DNA of 64,000 nt from Flavobacterium psychroterrae. GTDB taxonomy: Bacteria; Bacteroidota; Bacteroidia; Flavobacteriales; Flavobacteriaceae. The notes under the pieces are model-generated. The model did no database searches. It was not told where the DNA came from and saw only the letters and a program-made list of their open reading frames with translations. The stretch lies in assembly GCF_018380615.1 (NCBI RefSeq), contig NZ_JAGYVZ010000003.1, forward strand, positions 124,001-188,000, read 5' to 3'. The first letter of the stretch is position 1, and every line of letters begins with the position of its first letter. Positions 18,821 to 29,239 of this stretch are shown piece by piece. The translations under genes were made by a program, and so were the position numbers.

Positions 18821-20731
18821 TTATTTCACTTCATAAACATTATTTGCAGCTTTTATATCAGCCATTAATCCGCTTGGATCTATGGTTATTTTTTTGATTG
18901 CTGTTTTATTTTTATCAATTGTAAAACTATAGTTAGATTGTGCCCATGCCCAATCTTCTAAAACAGTTCTTTTTACGTTAGGGTTTGGATTTGGTTTAAT
19001 GAAATTCATCATTCTTAACGGAATGTAGAAACTTTCAGAAGTTCCGTCAGTATATTCAACTGTTAAGTCAATTGGCATTGGCATTCTGCCTATTCTTTCT
19101 AAACTTACTGTCGTTTTTCCAGCATTATCCACTACATCCTTGATGCCGTAATCAATTGTATTGGTAGTTTCTGTCCAGTCAATTAGATACCAGTCTAGCT
19201 CAGCTCCGGAAACTCTTTCTGCTGTTCTTTTAATATCGTTTGGTGTTGGATGTTTGAATTTGAAATCATTGAAATATCTTTTTAAAGTGGCATCAACATT
19301 TTCTTTGCCAATTACATATTCTAATTGCGATAAGAATATGCTTCCTTTTACATAAGCCGAAATACTGTAAGGTCGGTTTTCATCATAACGATCTCCGTGA
19401 GTTCCTTGTGGCTGCTCTTTTCCTGATTGTACTAATTGGTAATATGCGGCATAATTTCCTTTAAACGGATTTACTTCTTTTTTAGCCGCGATTTCGTTCA
19501 AAGCGCTATCTTCGATATAGGTTGTAAAACCTTCATCCATCCATGGATGTTTTGACTCATTTGAAGCTAAAATATGCTGAAACCAGGAATGCCCTAATTC
19601 ATGCGTTGCGGTTCCTAAAATTCCCTGAAGCGTTCCGTTTCCTAACATTAAAGTACACATTGCATATTCCATTCCTCCATCTCCACCCTGAATAAATGAA
19701 TATTGTTTGTACGGATATGCTCCAACTCTTTGATTGTAATAATCCATTACTTTTACCATTAAAGGCTCTAATTGTTTCCAGTTTTCAGTAGTTTTTGGAT
19801 TGTTTTTGTAAAAGAAATGCAAATCAACATTATTTGGTCCTTTTACAATATCATGAGTATATTCTTTGTCTGCTGCCCATGTAAAATCGTGAACATTTGG
19901 TGCGATAAAATGCCATGTCAATGTTTTTGCTTTCTTTGGGTAAGTAACTGTTACACCCGCATCTTCATAACCGTGACCAATTTCGTTTTTGTCCTGTAAA
20001 TATCCAGAACCACCAATTGTGTAGTCTTTATCGATTGTAATTTTTACATCAAAATTTCCCCAAACTCCGTGAAATTCTCTTGCGATATACGGATCTGCGT
20101 GCCATCCTTCAAAATCAAATTCGGCTAATTTTGGATACCATTGAGACATTGACAATTCGATTCCTTCAGCATTATTGCGTCCTGAACGACGAACTTGTAC
20201 CGGAACTTGTCCGTCAAAATCTAAAGTAAAAGTAGTTTTTGAATTTGGTAAAATTGGTTTAGCCAAAGTTACTTCTAAGATTGTTCCTGAAGTTCTGGTT
20301 TGAGCCGTTACACCATCTTGTTTTAAGTTGGTAATTTTTAGAAAACCAATTTCGTTTGGTTTTAAAGTTTCAATTCGGCTTTGTTTCGTTTCCTTTCCAT
20401 CTGCACCTTTTACTTTGGTTACCATTCTACCGTCAGGATCTTTTATAAAATGCAAACGCGCATCCATTTCACTTCCCGGTTGAAAAGCATTTGGAAATAA
20501 ATGATAAAATACCTTTTTTAAAGTATCCGAAGAATTATTGGTATAAACCAATTCCTGTTTTCCTTTGTATTGATAGTTTTTTACATCCATCGAAACCTCC
20601 ATTTTGTAATCAACATGTTGTTGCCAATATGGAGCGCTTTGTGCAAATGCTGTGTTTAAGCCGAAACTCAAAAATGAAAATAGTAGAATTTTTTGCATCA
20701 TATTTTTCAATAAAAATGGAAGAGTTTTCAC
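18821..20731 (-). CDS. M1 family zinc metallopeptidase (aminopeptidase), exported
   Basis: 636 residues. A signal peptide ends about residue 30 (FGLNTAFAQS); M11 or M12 are alternative starts that also leave a complete signal. The N-terminal beta domain (about 35-290) matches M1 enzymes. The gluzincin motif is H377-E378-LG-H381, with the third zinc ligand E400 in DEGFTTYIE, the exact HExxH-x18-E spacing. The GGMEYAMC segment upstream corresponds to the GxMEN exopeptidase loop, but with Y in place of N. It should cleave N-terminal residues from peptides in the periplasm. The gap of 31 nt to the upstream S8 subtilase gene suggests a two-gene protein-degradation operon. Confidence 0.92.
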   Translation of the reverse strand: MKTLPFLLKNMMQKILLFSFLSFGLNTAFAQSAPYWQQHVDYKMEVSMDVKNYQYKGKQELVYTNNSSDTLKKVFYHLFPNAFQPGSEMDARLHFIKDPDGRMVTKVKGADGKETKQSRIETLKPNEIGFLKITNLKQDGVTAQTRTSGTILEVTLAKPILPNSKTTFTLDFDGQVPVQVRRSGRNNAEGIELSMSQWYPKLAEFDFEGWHADPYIAREFHGVWGNFDVKITIDKDYTIGGSGYLQDKNEIGHGYEDAGVTVTYPKKAKTLTWHFIAPNVHDFTWAADKEYTHDIVKGPNNVDLHFFYKNNPKTTENWKQLEPLMVKVMDYYNQRVGAYPYKQYSFIQGGDGGMEYAMCTLMLGNGTLQGILGTATHELGHSWFQHILASNESKHPWMDEGFTTYIEDSALNEIAAKKEVNPFKGNYAAYYQLVQSGKEQPQGTHGDRYDENRPYSISAYVKGSIFLSQLEYVIGKENVDATLKRYFNDFKFKHPTPNDIKRTAERVSGAELDWYLIDWTETTNTIDYGIKDVVDNAGKTTVSLERIGRMPMPIDLTVEYTDGTSESFYIPLRMMNFIKPNPNPNVKRTVLEDWAWAQSNYSFTIDKNKTAIKKITIDPSGLMADIKAANNVYEVK

Positions 20732-20762
20732 TCTTCCATTAGGTTAATAATGTGTTTTGTTT

Positions 20763-22391
20763 TTATTTTTTAGACATTTTTTCTGCCATTAATAAAGCAT
20801 TGTAAGCATTTACCATTTTACCAGTTCTCGATGAAACTGCAGAAGATACTGCTACAGGTTTTTCATTTGGATTTGGATTTTCACCTAAAACAATCATTGA
20901 TGGAAGCGCAACTCCAGAATCCATTAAAATTTGTTTTACCTGAACTGCTTTTAATTTTGGATAATAGGAACGTATTAATGCTGCAACTCCGGCTGCATTT
21001 GGAGATGCCATTGAGGTTCCTTGCAAATATTTGTATTTATTGTTGGGAACGGTTGCGTAAATTTCTTCTCCCGGAGCAAAAACGTCAACATTTATTTTTC
21101 CGAAATTTGAAAATCCTGCTACTACATTTTCTCCATATTGTTTGTTGATTGCTCCAATTGTAAGTACGTTATTGGTAAATTCTTTAATGTTGTCTTCAGA
21201 ATCATTTGGGTAATTAATATTTTCTGTTTTATCGATGTCATATCCGTCATTTCCTGCTGCGTGTACAATTAAAACATCTTTTTTAGCAGCATATTTTATA
21301 GCATCATAAACCCATTGCTTGTGCGGAGAAAAGCTTTTTCCAAAACTTCCGTTAATTACTTTTGCCCCGTTATCAACTGCATAACGAATTGCCAACGCGA
21401 TATCTTTATCATATTCATCTCCGTCAGGAACAGCTCTTACGGTAAGGATTTCGACATTATTGGTAACTCCGTCTCCGCCTAAATTATTACCGCGAATTTG
21501 CGCAATAATTCCCGCAACGTGAGTTCCGTGCAATGCTTTTTCTTTATCCGGTCCAAAAACTACATTATTACCATAATATTTGTCTTTAATGTCATCTGGA
21601 TTATCGCCTACAATTTTTCTTCCGTCATATTCTTTATTTAAATTGTAATTGAATTGATCATAAACTGATTCTCTATAATCTTCTAATTCTGATTCAGGAT
21701 CAAAAGTTGGTCCTGCATTCGTTAAGATTTGAGTCATAACCATTTTACTTCTCGCTACTTTTGGATCTGTTGAAGTAACTTTACTTAAATCTTCTAATTT
21801 ATAGTTCGTTTTGTTCAGCTCCTTTTTTATAGTATTGTGAACATCAATTAAAAAATCTACCTGTTGTTTGTCTTCAAGAACTTTTTTAGATTTTTCCTCG
21901 TATTGTGCTAAAGCACTTTTATATTCGGCAGAACCGTCGTTTGCTTTTTTTACAACACGTGTTAACTCAAGATTTTCGTGAACGGCATCTCCAAGAAAAT
22001 TCCATCCGTGAACATCATCAATAAAACCATTTTTATCATCGTCGATTCCGTTACCGGGAATTTCTTTAGGATTTGTCCAGATCATTCCCTGTAAATCCGG
22101 ATGCTCGATATCAACACCAGAATCTACTATTCCTACGATTACTTTTACTCCTTTTTTTCCTTGCAATAATTCGGCGTAAGCCCTGTCAACACTCATTCCC
22201 GGAATAGAATCTTTGATTAAATCAAGATGACTCCATCTTTTTAATTCGTTTTCGCTAAGTGGTGCTTTTTTTATAACGGCTAACGGAGCAGTAATTATTT
22301 CTTTAGATGTTTGAGCTTGCAAAGTAGTGTTGCAGCCTGCAAATACAAGTAATGCAAAGGCAGATAAAGTATTTATTTTTATAGGACTCAT
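20763..22391 (-). CDS. S8 subtilisin-like serine protease lipoprotein
   Basis: 542 residues. A lipoprotein signal ends at C20 (ALLVFAGCNT). The subtilase triad is D90 (GIVDSGVDIEHPD), H288 (HGTHVAG) and S460 (GTSMASPNAAG), with oxyanion N381 (HAAGNDG). Between D90 and H288 there are about 198 residues instead of the few dozen usual in subtilisins; this insert (about 135-275) is charged and helical. A calcium-loop-like DDDKNGFIDD segment sits near residue 117. Bacteroidota subtilases with this insert are known; the substrate is not. It is lipid-anchored, so it probably acts in the periplasm or at the outer membrane, and it is made with the M1 peptidase gene. Confidence 0.93.
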   Translation of the reverse strand: MSPIKINTLSAFALLVFAGCNTTLQAQTSKEIITAPLAVIKKAPLSENELKRWSHLDLIKDSIPGMSVDRAYAELLQGKKGVKVIVGIVDSGVDIEHPDLQGMIWTNPKEIPGNGIDDDKNGFIDDVHGWNFLGDAVHENLELTRVVKKANDGSAEYKSALAQYEEKSKKVLEDKQQVDFLIDVHNTIKKELNKTNYKLEDLSKVTSTDPKVARSKMVMTQILTNAGPTFDPESELEDYRESVYDQFNYNLNKEYDGRKIVGDNPDDIKDKYYGNNVVFGPDKEKALHGTHVAGIIAQIRGNNLGGDGVTNNVEILTVRAVPDGDEYDKDIALAIRYAVDNGAKVINGSFGKSFSPHKQWVYDAIKYAAKKDVLIVHAAGNDGYDIDKTENINYPNDSEDNIKEFTNNVLTIGAINKQYGENVVAGFSNFGKINVDVFAPGEEIYATVPNNKYKYLQGTSMASPNAAGVAALIRSYYPKLKAVQVKQILMDSGVALPSMIVLGENPNPNEKPVAVSSAVSSRTGKMVNAYNALLMAEKMSKK

Positions 22392-22608
22392 GTATTTATT
22401 TTTTGATGGAAATTAAAATATGGGTCTAAATTATAATTTTTTGTTACATAAAACTAACGATTAACACTGTGTTATGATTTTTATGCTAAACATTTAAGAA
22501 ACCTCTGATCTTCCTATAACAAAGCCATTATTTTTACTTTACTAGATTTTAACTGAAATAAAGCACATATATTATAGTAAAAAATATAAGAAAAAAAATT
22601 CATTTTAA

Positions 22609-22652
22609 TACGTCTTCCCGTAATAAAATTACAATTGTAAATTGTATACTTG
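22609..22652 (+). promoter_or_regulatory. LRR-family promoter module, copy 1
   Basis: TACG-TCTTCC-CGTA (22609-22622) is an inverted repeat; TATACTTG (22645-22652) is a -7-like box (TAnnTTTG with one change), 26 nt before the ATG. The same pair, with the same 36-nt offset, occurs upstream of the other two LRR genes. No -33 TTG is present at normal spacing, so the palindrome may be an activator site that replaces it. Confidence 0.65.
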
Positions 22653-22677
22653 TACCTCGAATTCCTAAGTTTAATTT

Positions 22678-25600
22678 ATGAGAACAAAACTACTTTTATT
22701 GCTGTTTTTAGCAAGTTTTTCTATTTATGCACAGTATACATCTATTCCTGATGTGAATTTTGAAAAAAAATTAATTGCATTGGGAATTGATTCCGGTACT
22801 GCCGATGGTAAAGTGCTTACGGCTAATGTAAATTCGCTAACTACACTAAATGTTTCTTCAAGTAATATATCAGATTTAACTGGGATTCAGGATTTCACAG
22901 CATTAACTGATTTATTTTGTTATTCTAATAAACTGACCAGTTTAGATGTTTCAAAAAACACTCTTTTGACTTATTTATCCTGTTTAGATAACCAATTAAC
23001 GGTACTTGATGTTACAAAAAACATTCGTCTTGCCAATTTAATCTGCCACTTAAATCAATTAACAAGTTTAGATATTTCGAAAAATTTAGATCTTACGACT
23101 TTATCATGTCGTGAAAATAAATTAACAAGTTTGGATGTAACGCTAAATTTAAAATTGCAGGATTTATATGTAAATCAAAATCAATTGGCAGTTTTAGATG
23201 TAACCAGAAATAGTGATTTAGTGAGCTTATCTTGTTCACAAAACAATCTTAGTACTATAAATGTCTCAGAAAACAGATCATTAACACGCTTAGATTGTGG
23301 CAATAATAATTTAACGACTTTAGATGTAACAGAAAACATGTATTTAAATGAGTTAATCTGCAATAATAATAAATTAACAACTCTTGATTTATCCAGAAAC
23401 AGAACTCTGACTCAAATCAATTGCAGTTTTAATCAGTTAACGTCGATAAATTTAAAAAACGGACGTAATACTTATATTAGTAATTATGCTTTAGATTTCA
23501 CCTACAATTCTAGTCTAAAATGTATTCAGGTGGATAATGTTGCTTTTTCAAATACAAACTGGCCAAGCTTAAACAAAACCGGAGGAACATATTCTGAAGT
23601 AAGCTGTACTGATATTACAAAGATCTTCGATGGAAAGTTTGAGGATAAATTAATTAGCCTAGGTATTGATACCGATGGAAAAAATGGATACGTACTAACT
23701 GCTAATATTAGCAACCTGACATCACTTGATATTTCAAACAGTTCAATTACAGATATATCAGGAATTGAATATTTTAGTAAACTGCAAACTTTAAATTGCA
23801 GTTCCAACCAATTAAAATTTATTGATGTTTCTAAAAATCTGCTTTTAACCTCTTTACGTTGTGAGAATAATGATCTTTATTATCTAAATTTAAAAAACGG
23901 AAATAATACTGCTTTTGTAAATAACAATATTCTATTTACTAATAATCCTAATTTAAGCTGCATTCAGGTTGACGATGCTATTTATTCTAACAACAATTGG
24001 AGTGCTAAAAAAGATTCGGCAGCTGTTTTTAATACTATTTGCGGATCATATACTCTTATTCCTGATCCTCTTTTTGAAAATAAATTAATTGAATTAGGTA
24101 TTGATAATGATGGTCAAAATGGTAAAGTTTTAACATCAAGAATTTCATCTGTAACATCTTTAAATGTTGCCTCCAGCTATATTACTGATTTAACCGGAAT
24201 ACAGGATTTTACTTCATTAACTCAATTAGTTTGTTATTCCAATAAATTGACAAACCTAAATGTTACTCAGAATGTAGCATTACTTGAATTATATTGTGAT
24301 TCAAATCAAATAGCAAATATTGACGTTTCTAAGAATGTAAATCTGACTACTTTATATGTTGGTTTAAATCCATTCACTAATTTGGATGTTACTAAAAATG
24401 TGAACTTACTTTATTTGTCATGTAATTCAGGCTCATCAAGCCCAACCCTACTAACAAATCTGGATGTATCAAATAATCTTGCTTTAATTTATTTAGATTG
24501 CAGCTACAATCTAATAACAAATCTTGATGTTTCAAAAAATGTAAATTTGAGCCAATTAAATTTTAGCGGTAATTTATTAACAAGTATTGACGTTTCTAAA
24601 AATACTAAGTTGACGCAGTTGTGGTCTCATTATAATGAACTTTCCACTCTTGATATTACTAAAAACTTAGATTTAACTTCGTTGCGTGTAAGTTCTAATC
24701 CGTTAAAAACTATTGACGTTTCTAAGCATATTAAACTGAAAGAACTTTATGCAACTTCAAATCAATTTACAAGTTTAGATGTTTCGAAAAATACTTTACT
24801 TACTGAATTATTTTGTGGATCAAATGAGTTAACAACTCTGGATATTTCTAAAAATATTGCTTTGAAAGATTTACGTTGTGAATCAAATAAACTCTCAGGA
24901 TTAGATGTTTCAAAAAACGTTGGTCTTTATAATATAGATTGTAACGTTAATAAAATAACAAGTCTTGATGTTTCTAAAAACACTTTGCTTACTGCTTTAT
25001 CCTGTAAATCAAATCTTTTAGTAAATCTTAACTTAAATAACGGAAAAAACACTTCATTGTCAAGCTATATTGACTTTACAAATAATCCTAATTTAAGTTG
25101 TATACAAGTTGATAACATCACTTACTCCAATACTAATTGGGCAAGTAAAAAAGACGCAACCGCTAGTTATTCATTAGATTGCAACAATTCATATACGCTT
25201 ATTCCTGATCTAAATTTCGAAAACAAATTAATCGCATTAGGTCATGATTCCGGTGTTGCCGATGGTAAAGTTTTGACTTCAAATATTAATAAAGTTACTA
25301 CTTTAAATGTATCATCAAGTTCTATATCAAACTTGACAGGAATTCAAGGTTTTACTGCTCTGACAACTTTAGACTGTAGTCGAAATTTAATGACAAGTTT
25401 AGATCTTTCCCAAAACACATTATTGAGAGATTTAAATTGCAGTTCACAAAACTTATTAAGCTTAGATGTTACAAAAAACACTTTGTTAACTTCATTACGC
25501 TGTAACGGATTAAACGGAAGTTCCTATGCCAGAGGCGATGGAAAATTAACCGCTTTAGATGTTTCGAAAAACACGCTATTGACTAATTTATATTGTAACA

Positions 25601-28600
25601 GCAATCAAATAACAAGTTTGGATGTTTCTAAAAATACGGCTTTAGTTGTTTTAATTTGTGATTTTAATAGATTATCAGTATTAAATGTTACTAATAATAC
25701 CGGATTGACTTCCTTATTCTGCGGTGTAAATGATATCCCTGCTTTAGATGTTTCTAAAAATGTTTTGTTGAAAAACTTTGATTGTGCTTCTAACAAACTA
25801 ACCACTTTAGACGTTTCTAAAAATACAAGTTTAGCTCAATTTAATTTTGGTTCAAACCTTTTGACTGCAATTGATGTTTCAAAAAATCCGGCTTTAAACT
25901 ATTTATCTTGTGGTTCAAACCAATTGACAAGTTTAGATTTATCTCAAAATCCTGCGTTGATTAATTTATTTTGTGACTGGAATAATCTGTCTAACTTAAA
26001 TTTGAAAAACGGAAAAAACACTTTGCTGAACAGTTCGATATTAACTCTTACTAAAAACCCTAATCTTACTTGCATTCAGGTTGATGATGTAACCTATTCA
26101 AATACAAATTGGGCGAATGCCAAAGATGCAACCGCGAGTTATTCGGCTAATTGTTCAAATTTATACACTTTGATTCCTGATCTAAATTTCGAAAATAAAT
26201 TAATCGCTTTAGGAATTGACTCAGGTGTTGCTGATGGTAAAGTTTTGACTTCGAATATTAATAAAGTGACTACTTTAAATGTATCATCAAGTTCTATATC
26301 AGACTTAACAGGAATTCAAGGTTTTACTGCTCTGACAACTTTAGACTGTAGCCGAAATTTAATGACAAGTTTAGATCTTTCCCAAAACATATTATTGAAA
26401 GATTTAAATTGCAGTTCACAAAATTTATTAAGCTTAGATGTTACAAAAAACACGTTATTAACGTCATTACGCTGCAACGGATTAAACGGAAGTTCCTATG
26501 CCAGAGGCGATGGAAAATTAACTGCTTTAGATGTTTCGAAAAATACGTTATTGACTAATTTATATTGTAACAGTAATCAAATAACAAGTCTGGATGTTTC
26601 TAAAAATACGGCTTTAGTTGTTTTAATTTGTGATTTTAATAGATTATCAGCATTAAATGTTACTAACAATACTGGATTAACTTCCTTATTTTGTGGTGTA
26701 AATGATATCCCTGCTTTAGATATTTCTAAAAATGTTTTATTGAAAAACTTTGATTGTGCTTCTAACAAACTAACCACTTTAGACGTTTCTAAAAATACAA
26801 GTTTAGCGCAATTTAATTTTAGTTCAAACCTTTTGACTGCAATTGATGTTTCAAAAAATCCGGCTTTAAACTATTTATCTTGTGGTTCAAACCAATTGAC
26901 AAGTTTAGATTTATCGCAAAATCCAGCGTTGATTAATTTATTTTGTGACTGGAATAATTTGTCCAGCTTAAATTTGAAAAACGGAAAAAACACTTTGCTG
27001 AACAGTTCGATATTAACTCTTACTAAAAACCCTAATCTTACTTGCATTCAGGTTGATGATGTAACCTATTCAAATACAAATTGGGCAAATGCCAAAGATG
27101 CAACCGCGAGTTATTCGGCTAATTGTTCAAATGGGTATACTTTAATTCCAGATGTTAATTTCGAAAATAAACTAATCACATTAGGAATTGATTCCGGTGT
27201 TGTTGATGGTAAAGTTTTAAATTCGAATATTAATAAAGTAACTTCTTTAAACGTTTCTTACAGCTCTATTATTGACTTAACAGGAATTGAAGGTTTTACT
27301 GCTTTGACTAAATTAGAATGTAATGGCAATTATCAATTAAAAACGTTAGATGTTTCTAAAAATACTGCTTTAACATATTTAGACAGTAATAATAATTATC
27401 TTGTTGCGACATTAGATGTTACAAAAAACACGGCTTTAACGTATTTAAATTGTTACTCTAACGGACTAAAAACATTGGATGTTACTCAAAACAAAGCATT
27501 AACAACTTTGCAATGTGCTTCAAACCAAATCACTGATTTAGACGTTACAAAGAATACTCAATTGACAAAACTTGATTTTGGATATAATAAAATAGGTTAC
27601 ATAGAGGTTTCTAAAAATACGGCTTTGAAATCGTTGACTTGTACATCAAATCAAATCTACTATCTGGATATCACAAAGAATTTAGCATTAACTGAATTGT
27701 CGTCCGGAAACAATCTTTTTACAACTATTGATCTGTCTAAAAACACTGCCTTAACTTCATTAATCTGTAACACCAATAAGTTAGCTTATTTAGATGTTTC
27801 TAAAAATTTAGCTTTGACAAGGCTTCTTATTTACAGAAATAATTTACAAGGCATCGATATTTCATTCAATACTAATCTAGAAATATTTGATTGTAGTTAT
27901 AATGTAATAACGGCTTTAGATGTTTCGAAAAACCTGAAATTAGATTATTTGTATTGCGATAATAATAAGCTAAAAAATCTCGATGTATCAAAAAATACTA
28001 AATTATCTTTATTAGATTGCAGCAATAACTTGTTAACAACTTTAGATGTTTCGGTAAATAGTAATCTACATTCGTTTGAATGTGCATCTAACAAATTGAC
28101 AAGCCTAAATTTAAAGAATGGAAATAATACTCTTTTAGAACCATACAATCCTGACCCTAACTTTATTTTATATAATGTAGATTTTAGAAATAACCCTAAT
28201 TTAACTTGTATTCAGGTTGATGATGCGGCGTATTCAAATTCACATTGGTCAACTCAAAAAGATGCAGCTGCAACTTTTAATACAAATTGTGGAGGAGATT
28301 TTGTCTTGATTGCAGATCACAATTTTGAGCAGCGATTAATTGATTTAGGAATTGATACGGATGGTTTAAACGGAAAAATTACAGTTGCAGATATAACTTC
28401 TGTTACTTCTTTAGATCTTTCTAACAGTAACATTTCTAATTTATCGGGGATCGAAAATTTCAAATCTTTAGTGTATTTAGATTGTAGTTATAATCAATTG
28501 ACAACTATTGATGTTAGTAAAAATGTGGCTTTAGAAACATTAGACATTTCTTCAAACCAAATTACGACGCTCGATCTTTCTAAAAACATTAATATTAAAG

Positions 28601-29085
28601 TAATCTATATTGCTAATAATCCTCTAGTATCAATAAACCTTAGAAATGGAAATAACAGAAATCTTGCTATAGCTTCTATCACTGATAAAAAAGCAGCAAA
28701 TACCGGAGGAACATCTTTTCTGGGTCTTACTACTTTAAGTTGTATTATGGTTGATGATCCTGCTTATTCTAACGCCAATTGGTCTAAAATTAAAGAACCA
28801 ACTGCTAGTTATTCTGCTACTTGTTCTACATTAGGTTTAGATGATTCTGCTTTTAATAAAGTAGTTTTATATCCAAATCCAACTAAAGGAGAAGTAAATA
28901 TTAACAATATCTCTTTAGAAAAAGCTACGGTTTACAATTCTGTTGGACAATTAGTTAAATCGTTTACTTTTAGTTCAGTTGACATAAACAACACTATTAA
29001 TTTATCTGATTTGCCAAAAGGTGTTTATTATGTATATTTAATTAATCAGGATACTGCATCTGCAAAGAAAGTTATTGTCGAATAA
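22678..29085 (+). CDS. Giant leucine-rich-repeat surface protein with T9SS sorting domain (LRR-1)
   Basis: 2135 residues. A signal peptide ends near residue 18 (SFSIYAQ). Seven cassettes follow, each opening with a header (IPDxNFExKLIxLGIDSG or IDTDG, then DGKVL or NGKVL, then SxITDLTGI). Each runs through many 21-residue LRRs (LTxLDCSxNQLTSLDVSKNT) and closes with NPNLxCIQVDDxxYSNxNW...KDATA. Headers begin at about 22735, 23614, 24046, 25192, 26164, 27136 and 28300. Cassettes 4 and 5 are an exact 972-nt-offset tandem duplication. The C-terminus is a type A sorting domain (VLYPNPTKGEVNINN...SAKKVIVE). Secretion by T9SS and surface attachment follow from this; the ligand is unknown. LRRs in such proteins are binding scaffolds, so adhesion or glycan/protein capture is the likeliest role. 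Confidence 0.95.
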   Translation: MRTKLLLLLFLASFSIYAQYTSIPDVNFEKKLIALGIDSGTADGKVLTANVNSLTTLNVSSSNISDLTGIQDFTALTDLFCYSNKLTSLDVSKNTLLTYLSCLDNQLTVLDVTKNIRLANLICHLNQLTSLDISKNLDLTTLSCRENKLTSLDVTLNLKLQDLYVNQNQLAVLDVTRNSDLVSLSCSQNNLSTINVSENRSLTRLDCGNNNLTTLDVTENMYLNELICNNNKLTTLDLSRNRTLTQINCSFNQLTSINLKNGRNTYISNYALDFTYNSSLKCIQVDNVAFSNTNWPSLNKTGGTYSEVSCTDITKIFDGKFEDKLISLGIDTDGKNGYVLTANISNLTSLDISNSSITDISGIEYFSKLQTLNCSSNQLKFIDVSKNLLLTSLRCENNDLYYLNLKNGNNTAFVNNNILFTNNPNLSCIQVDDAIYSNNNWSAKKDSAAVFNTICGSYTLIPDPLFENKLIELGIDNDGQNGKVLTSRISSVTSLNVASSYITDLTGIQDFTSLTQLVCYSNKLTNLNVTQNVALLELYCDSNQIANIDVSKNVNLTTLYVGLNPFTNLDVTKNVNLLYLSCNSGSSSPTLLTNLDVSNNLALIYLDCSYNLITNLDVSKNVNLSQLNFSGNLLTSIDVSKNTKLTQLWSHYNELSTLDITKNLDLTSLRVSSNPLKTIDVSKHIKLKELYATSNQFTSLDVSKNTLLTELFCGSNELTTLDISKNIALKDLRCESNKLSGLDVSKNVGLYNIDCNVNKITSLDVSKNTLLTALSCKSNLLVNLNLNNGKNTSLSSYIDFTNNPNLSCIQVDNITYSNTNWASKKDATASYSLDCNNSYTLIPDLNFENKLIALGHDSGVADGKVLTSNINKVTTLNVSSSSISNLTGIQGFTALTTLDCSRNLMTSLDLSQNTLLRDLNCSSQNLLSLDVTKNTLLTSLRCNGLNGSSYARGDGKLTALDVSKNTLLTNLYCNSNQITSLDVSKNTALVVLICDFNRLSVLNVTNNTGLTSLFCGVNDIPALDVSKNVLLKNFDCASNKLTTLDVSKNTSLAQFNFGSNLLTAIDVSKNPALNYLSCGSNQLTSLDLSQNPALINLFCDWNNLSNLNLKNGKNTLLNSSILTLTKNPNLTCIQVDDVTYSNTNWANAKDATASYSANCSNLYTLIPDLNFENKLIALGIDSGVADGKVLTSNINKVTTLNVSSSSISDLTGIQGFTALTTLDCSRNLMTSLDLSQNILLKDLNCSSQNLLSLDVTKNTLLTSLRCNGLNGSSYARGDGKLTALDVSKNTLLTNLYCNSNQITSLDVSKNTALVVLICDFNRLSALNVTNNTGLTSLFCGVNDIPALDISKNVLLKNFDCASNKLTTLDVSKNTSLAQFNFSSNLLTAIDVSKNPALNYLSCGSNQLTSLDLSQNPALINLFCDWNNLSSLNLKNGKNTLLNSSILTLTKNPNLTCIQVDDVTYSNTNWANAKDATASYSANCSNGYTLIPDVNFENKLITLGIDSGVVDGKVLNSNINKVTSLNVSYSSIIDLTGIEGFTALTKLECNGNYQLKTLDVSKNTALTYLDSNNNYLVATLDVTKNTALTYLNCYSNGLKTLDVTQNKALTTLQCASNQITDLDVTKNTQLTKLDFGYNKIGYIEVSKNTALKSLTCTSNQIYYLDITKNLALTELSSGNNLFTTIDLSKNTALTSLICNTNKLAYLDVSKNLALTRLLIYRNNLQGIDISFNTNLEIFDCSYNVITALDVSKNLKLDYLYCDNNKLKNLDVSKNTKLSLLDCSNNLLTTLDVSVNSNLHSFECASNKLTSLNLKNGNNTLLEPYNPDPNFILYNVDFRNNPNLTCIQVDDAAYSNSHWSTQKDAAATFNTNCGGDFVLIADHNFEQRLIDLGIDTDGLNGKITVADITSVTSLDLSNSNISNLSGIENFKSLVYLDCSYNQLTTIDVSKNVALETLDISSNQITTLDLSKNINIKVIYIANNPLVSINLRNGNNRNLAIASITDKKAANTGGTSFLGLTTLSCIMVDDPAYSNANWSKIKEPTASYSATCSTLGLDDSAFNKVVLYPNPTKGEVNINNISLEKATVYNSVGQLVKSFTFSSVDINNTINLSDLPKGVYYVYLINQDTASAKKVIVE
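25192..27135 (+). repeat. 972-nt internal tandem duplication in LRR-1
   Basis: Bases 25192-26163 and 26164-27135 encode two 324-residue cassettes that differ at only 8 residues, as I count them (for example GHDSG/GIDSG, SISN/SISD, FNFG/FNFS). Both carry the unusual inserts LNGSSYARGDG and GVNDIPALD. The spacing of identical landmarks is exactly 972 nt, so the duplication is in frame and recent. Confidence 0.95.
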
Positions 29086-29102
29086 TTACAATTTAGTTAA
29101 CT

Positions 29103-29146
29103 AAAAAGGTCCCATTTTCAACTTTATGAAAATGGGACCTTTTTTA
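29103..29146 (+). terminator. Terminator after LRR-1
   Basis: GGTCCCATTTTCA (29108-29120) pairs with TGAAAATGGGACC (29127-29139) around a 6-nt loop, flanked by A-run and T-run. It is related to the terminators of the other two LRR genes. Confidence 0.9.
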
Positions 29147-29178
29147 TAAAGAGATGCGCAAAATTATTTATTTTCACA

Positions 29179-29222
29179 TACGTCTTTCCGTAATAAAACT
29201 TCAATTCTTATTTGTATACTTG
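29179..29222 (+). promoter_or_regulatory. LRR-family promoter module, copy 2
   Basis: TACG-TCTTTC-CGTA (29179-29192) and TATACTTG (29215-29222), again 36 nt apart start to start. The start codon is 150 nt away instead of about 25-30, because a decayed reading-frame start lies in between. Confidence 0.6.
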
Positions 29223-29239
29223 TACTGCCTAAAATCAAA

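Noticed and set aside
22735..29000. Regular short repeats that look CRISPR-like at first sight
   Set aside because: The 63-nt periodicity is the 21-residue LRR of an intact reading frame; there are no constant repeats with unique spacers.
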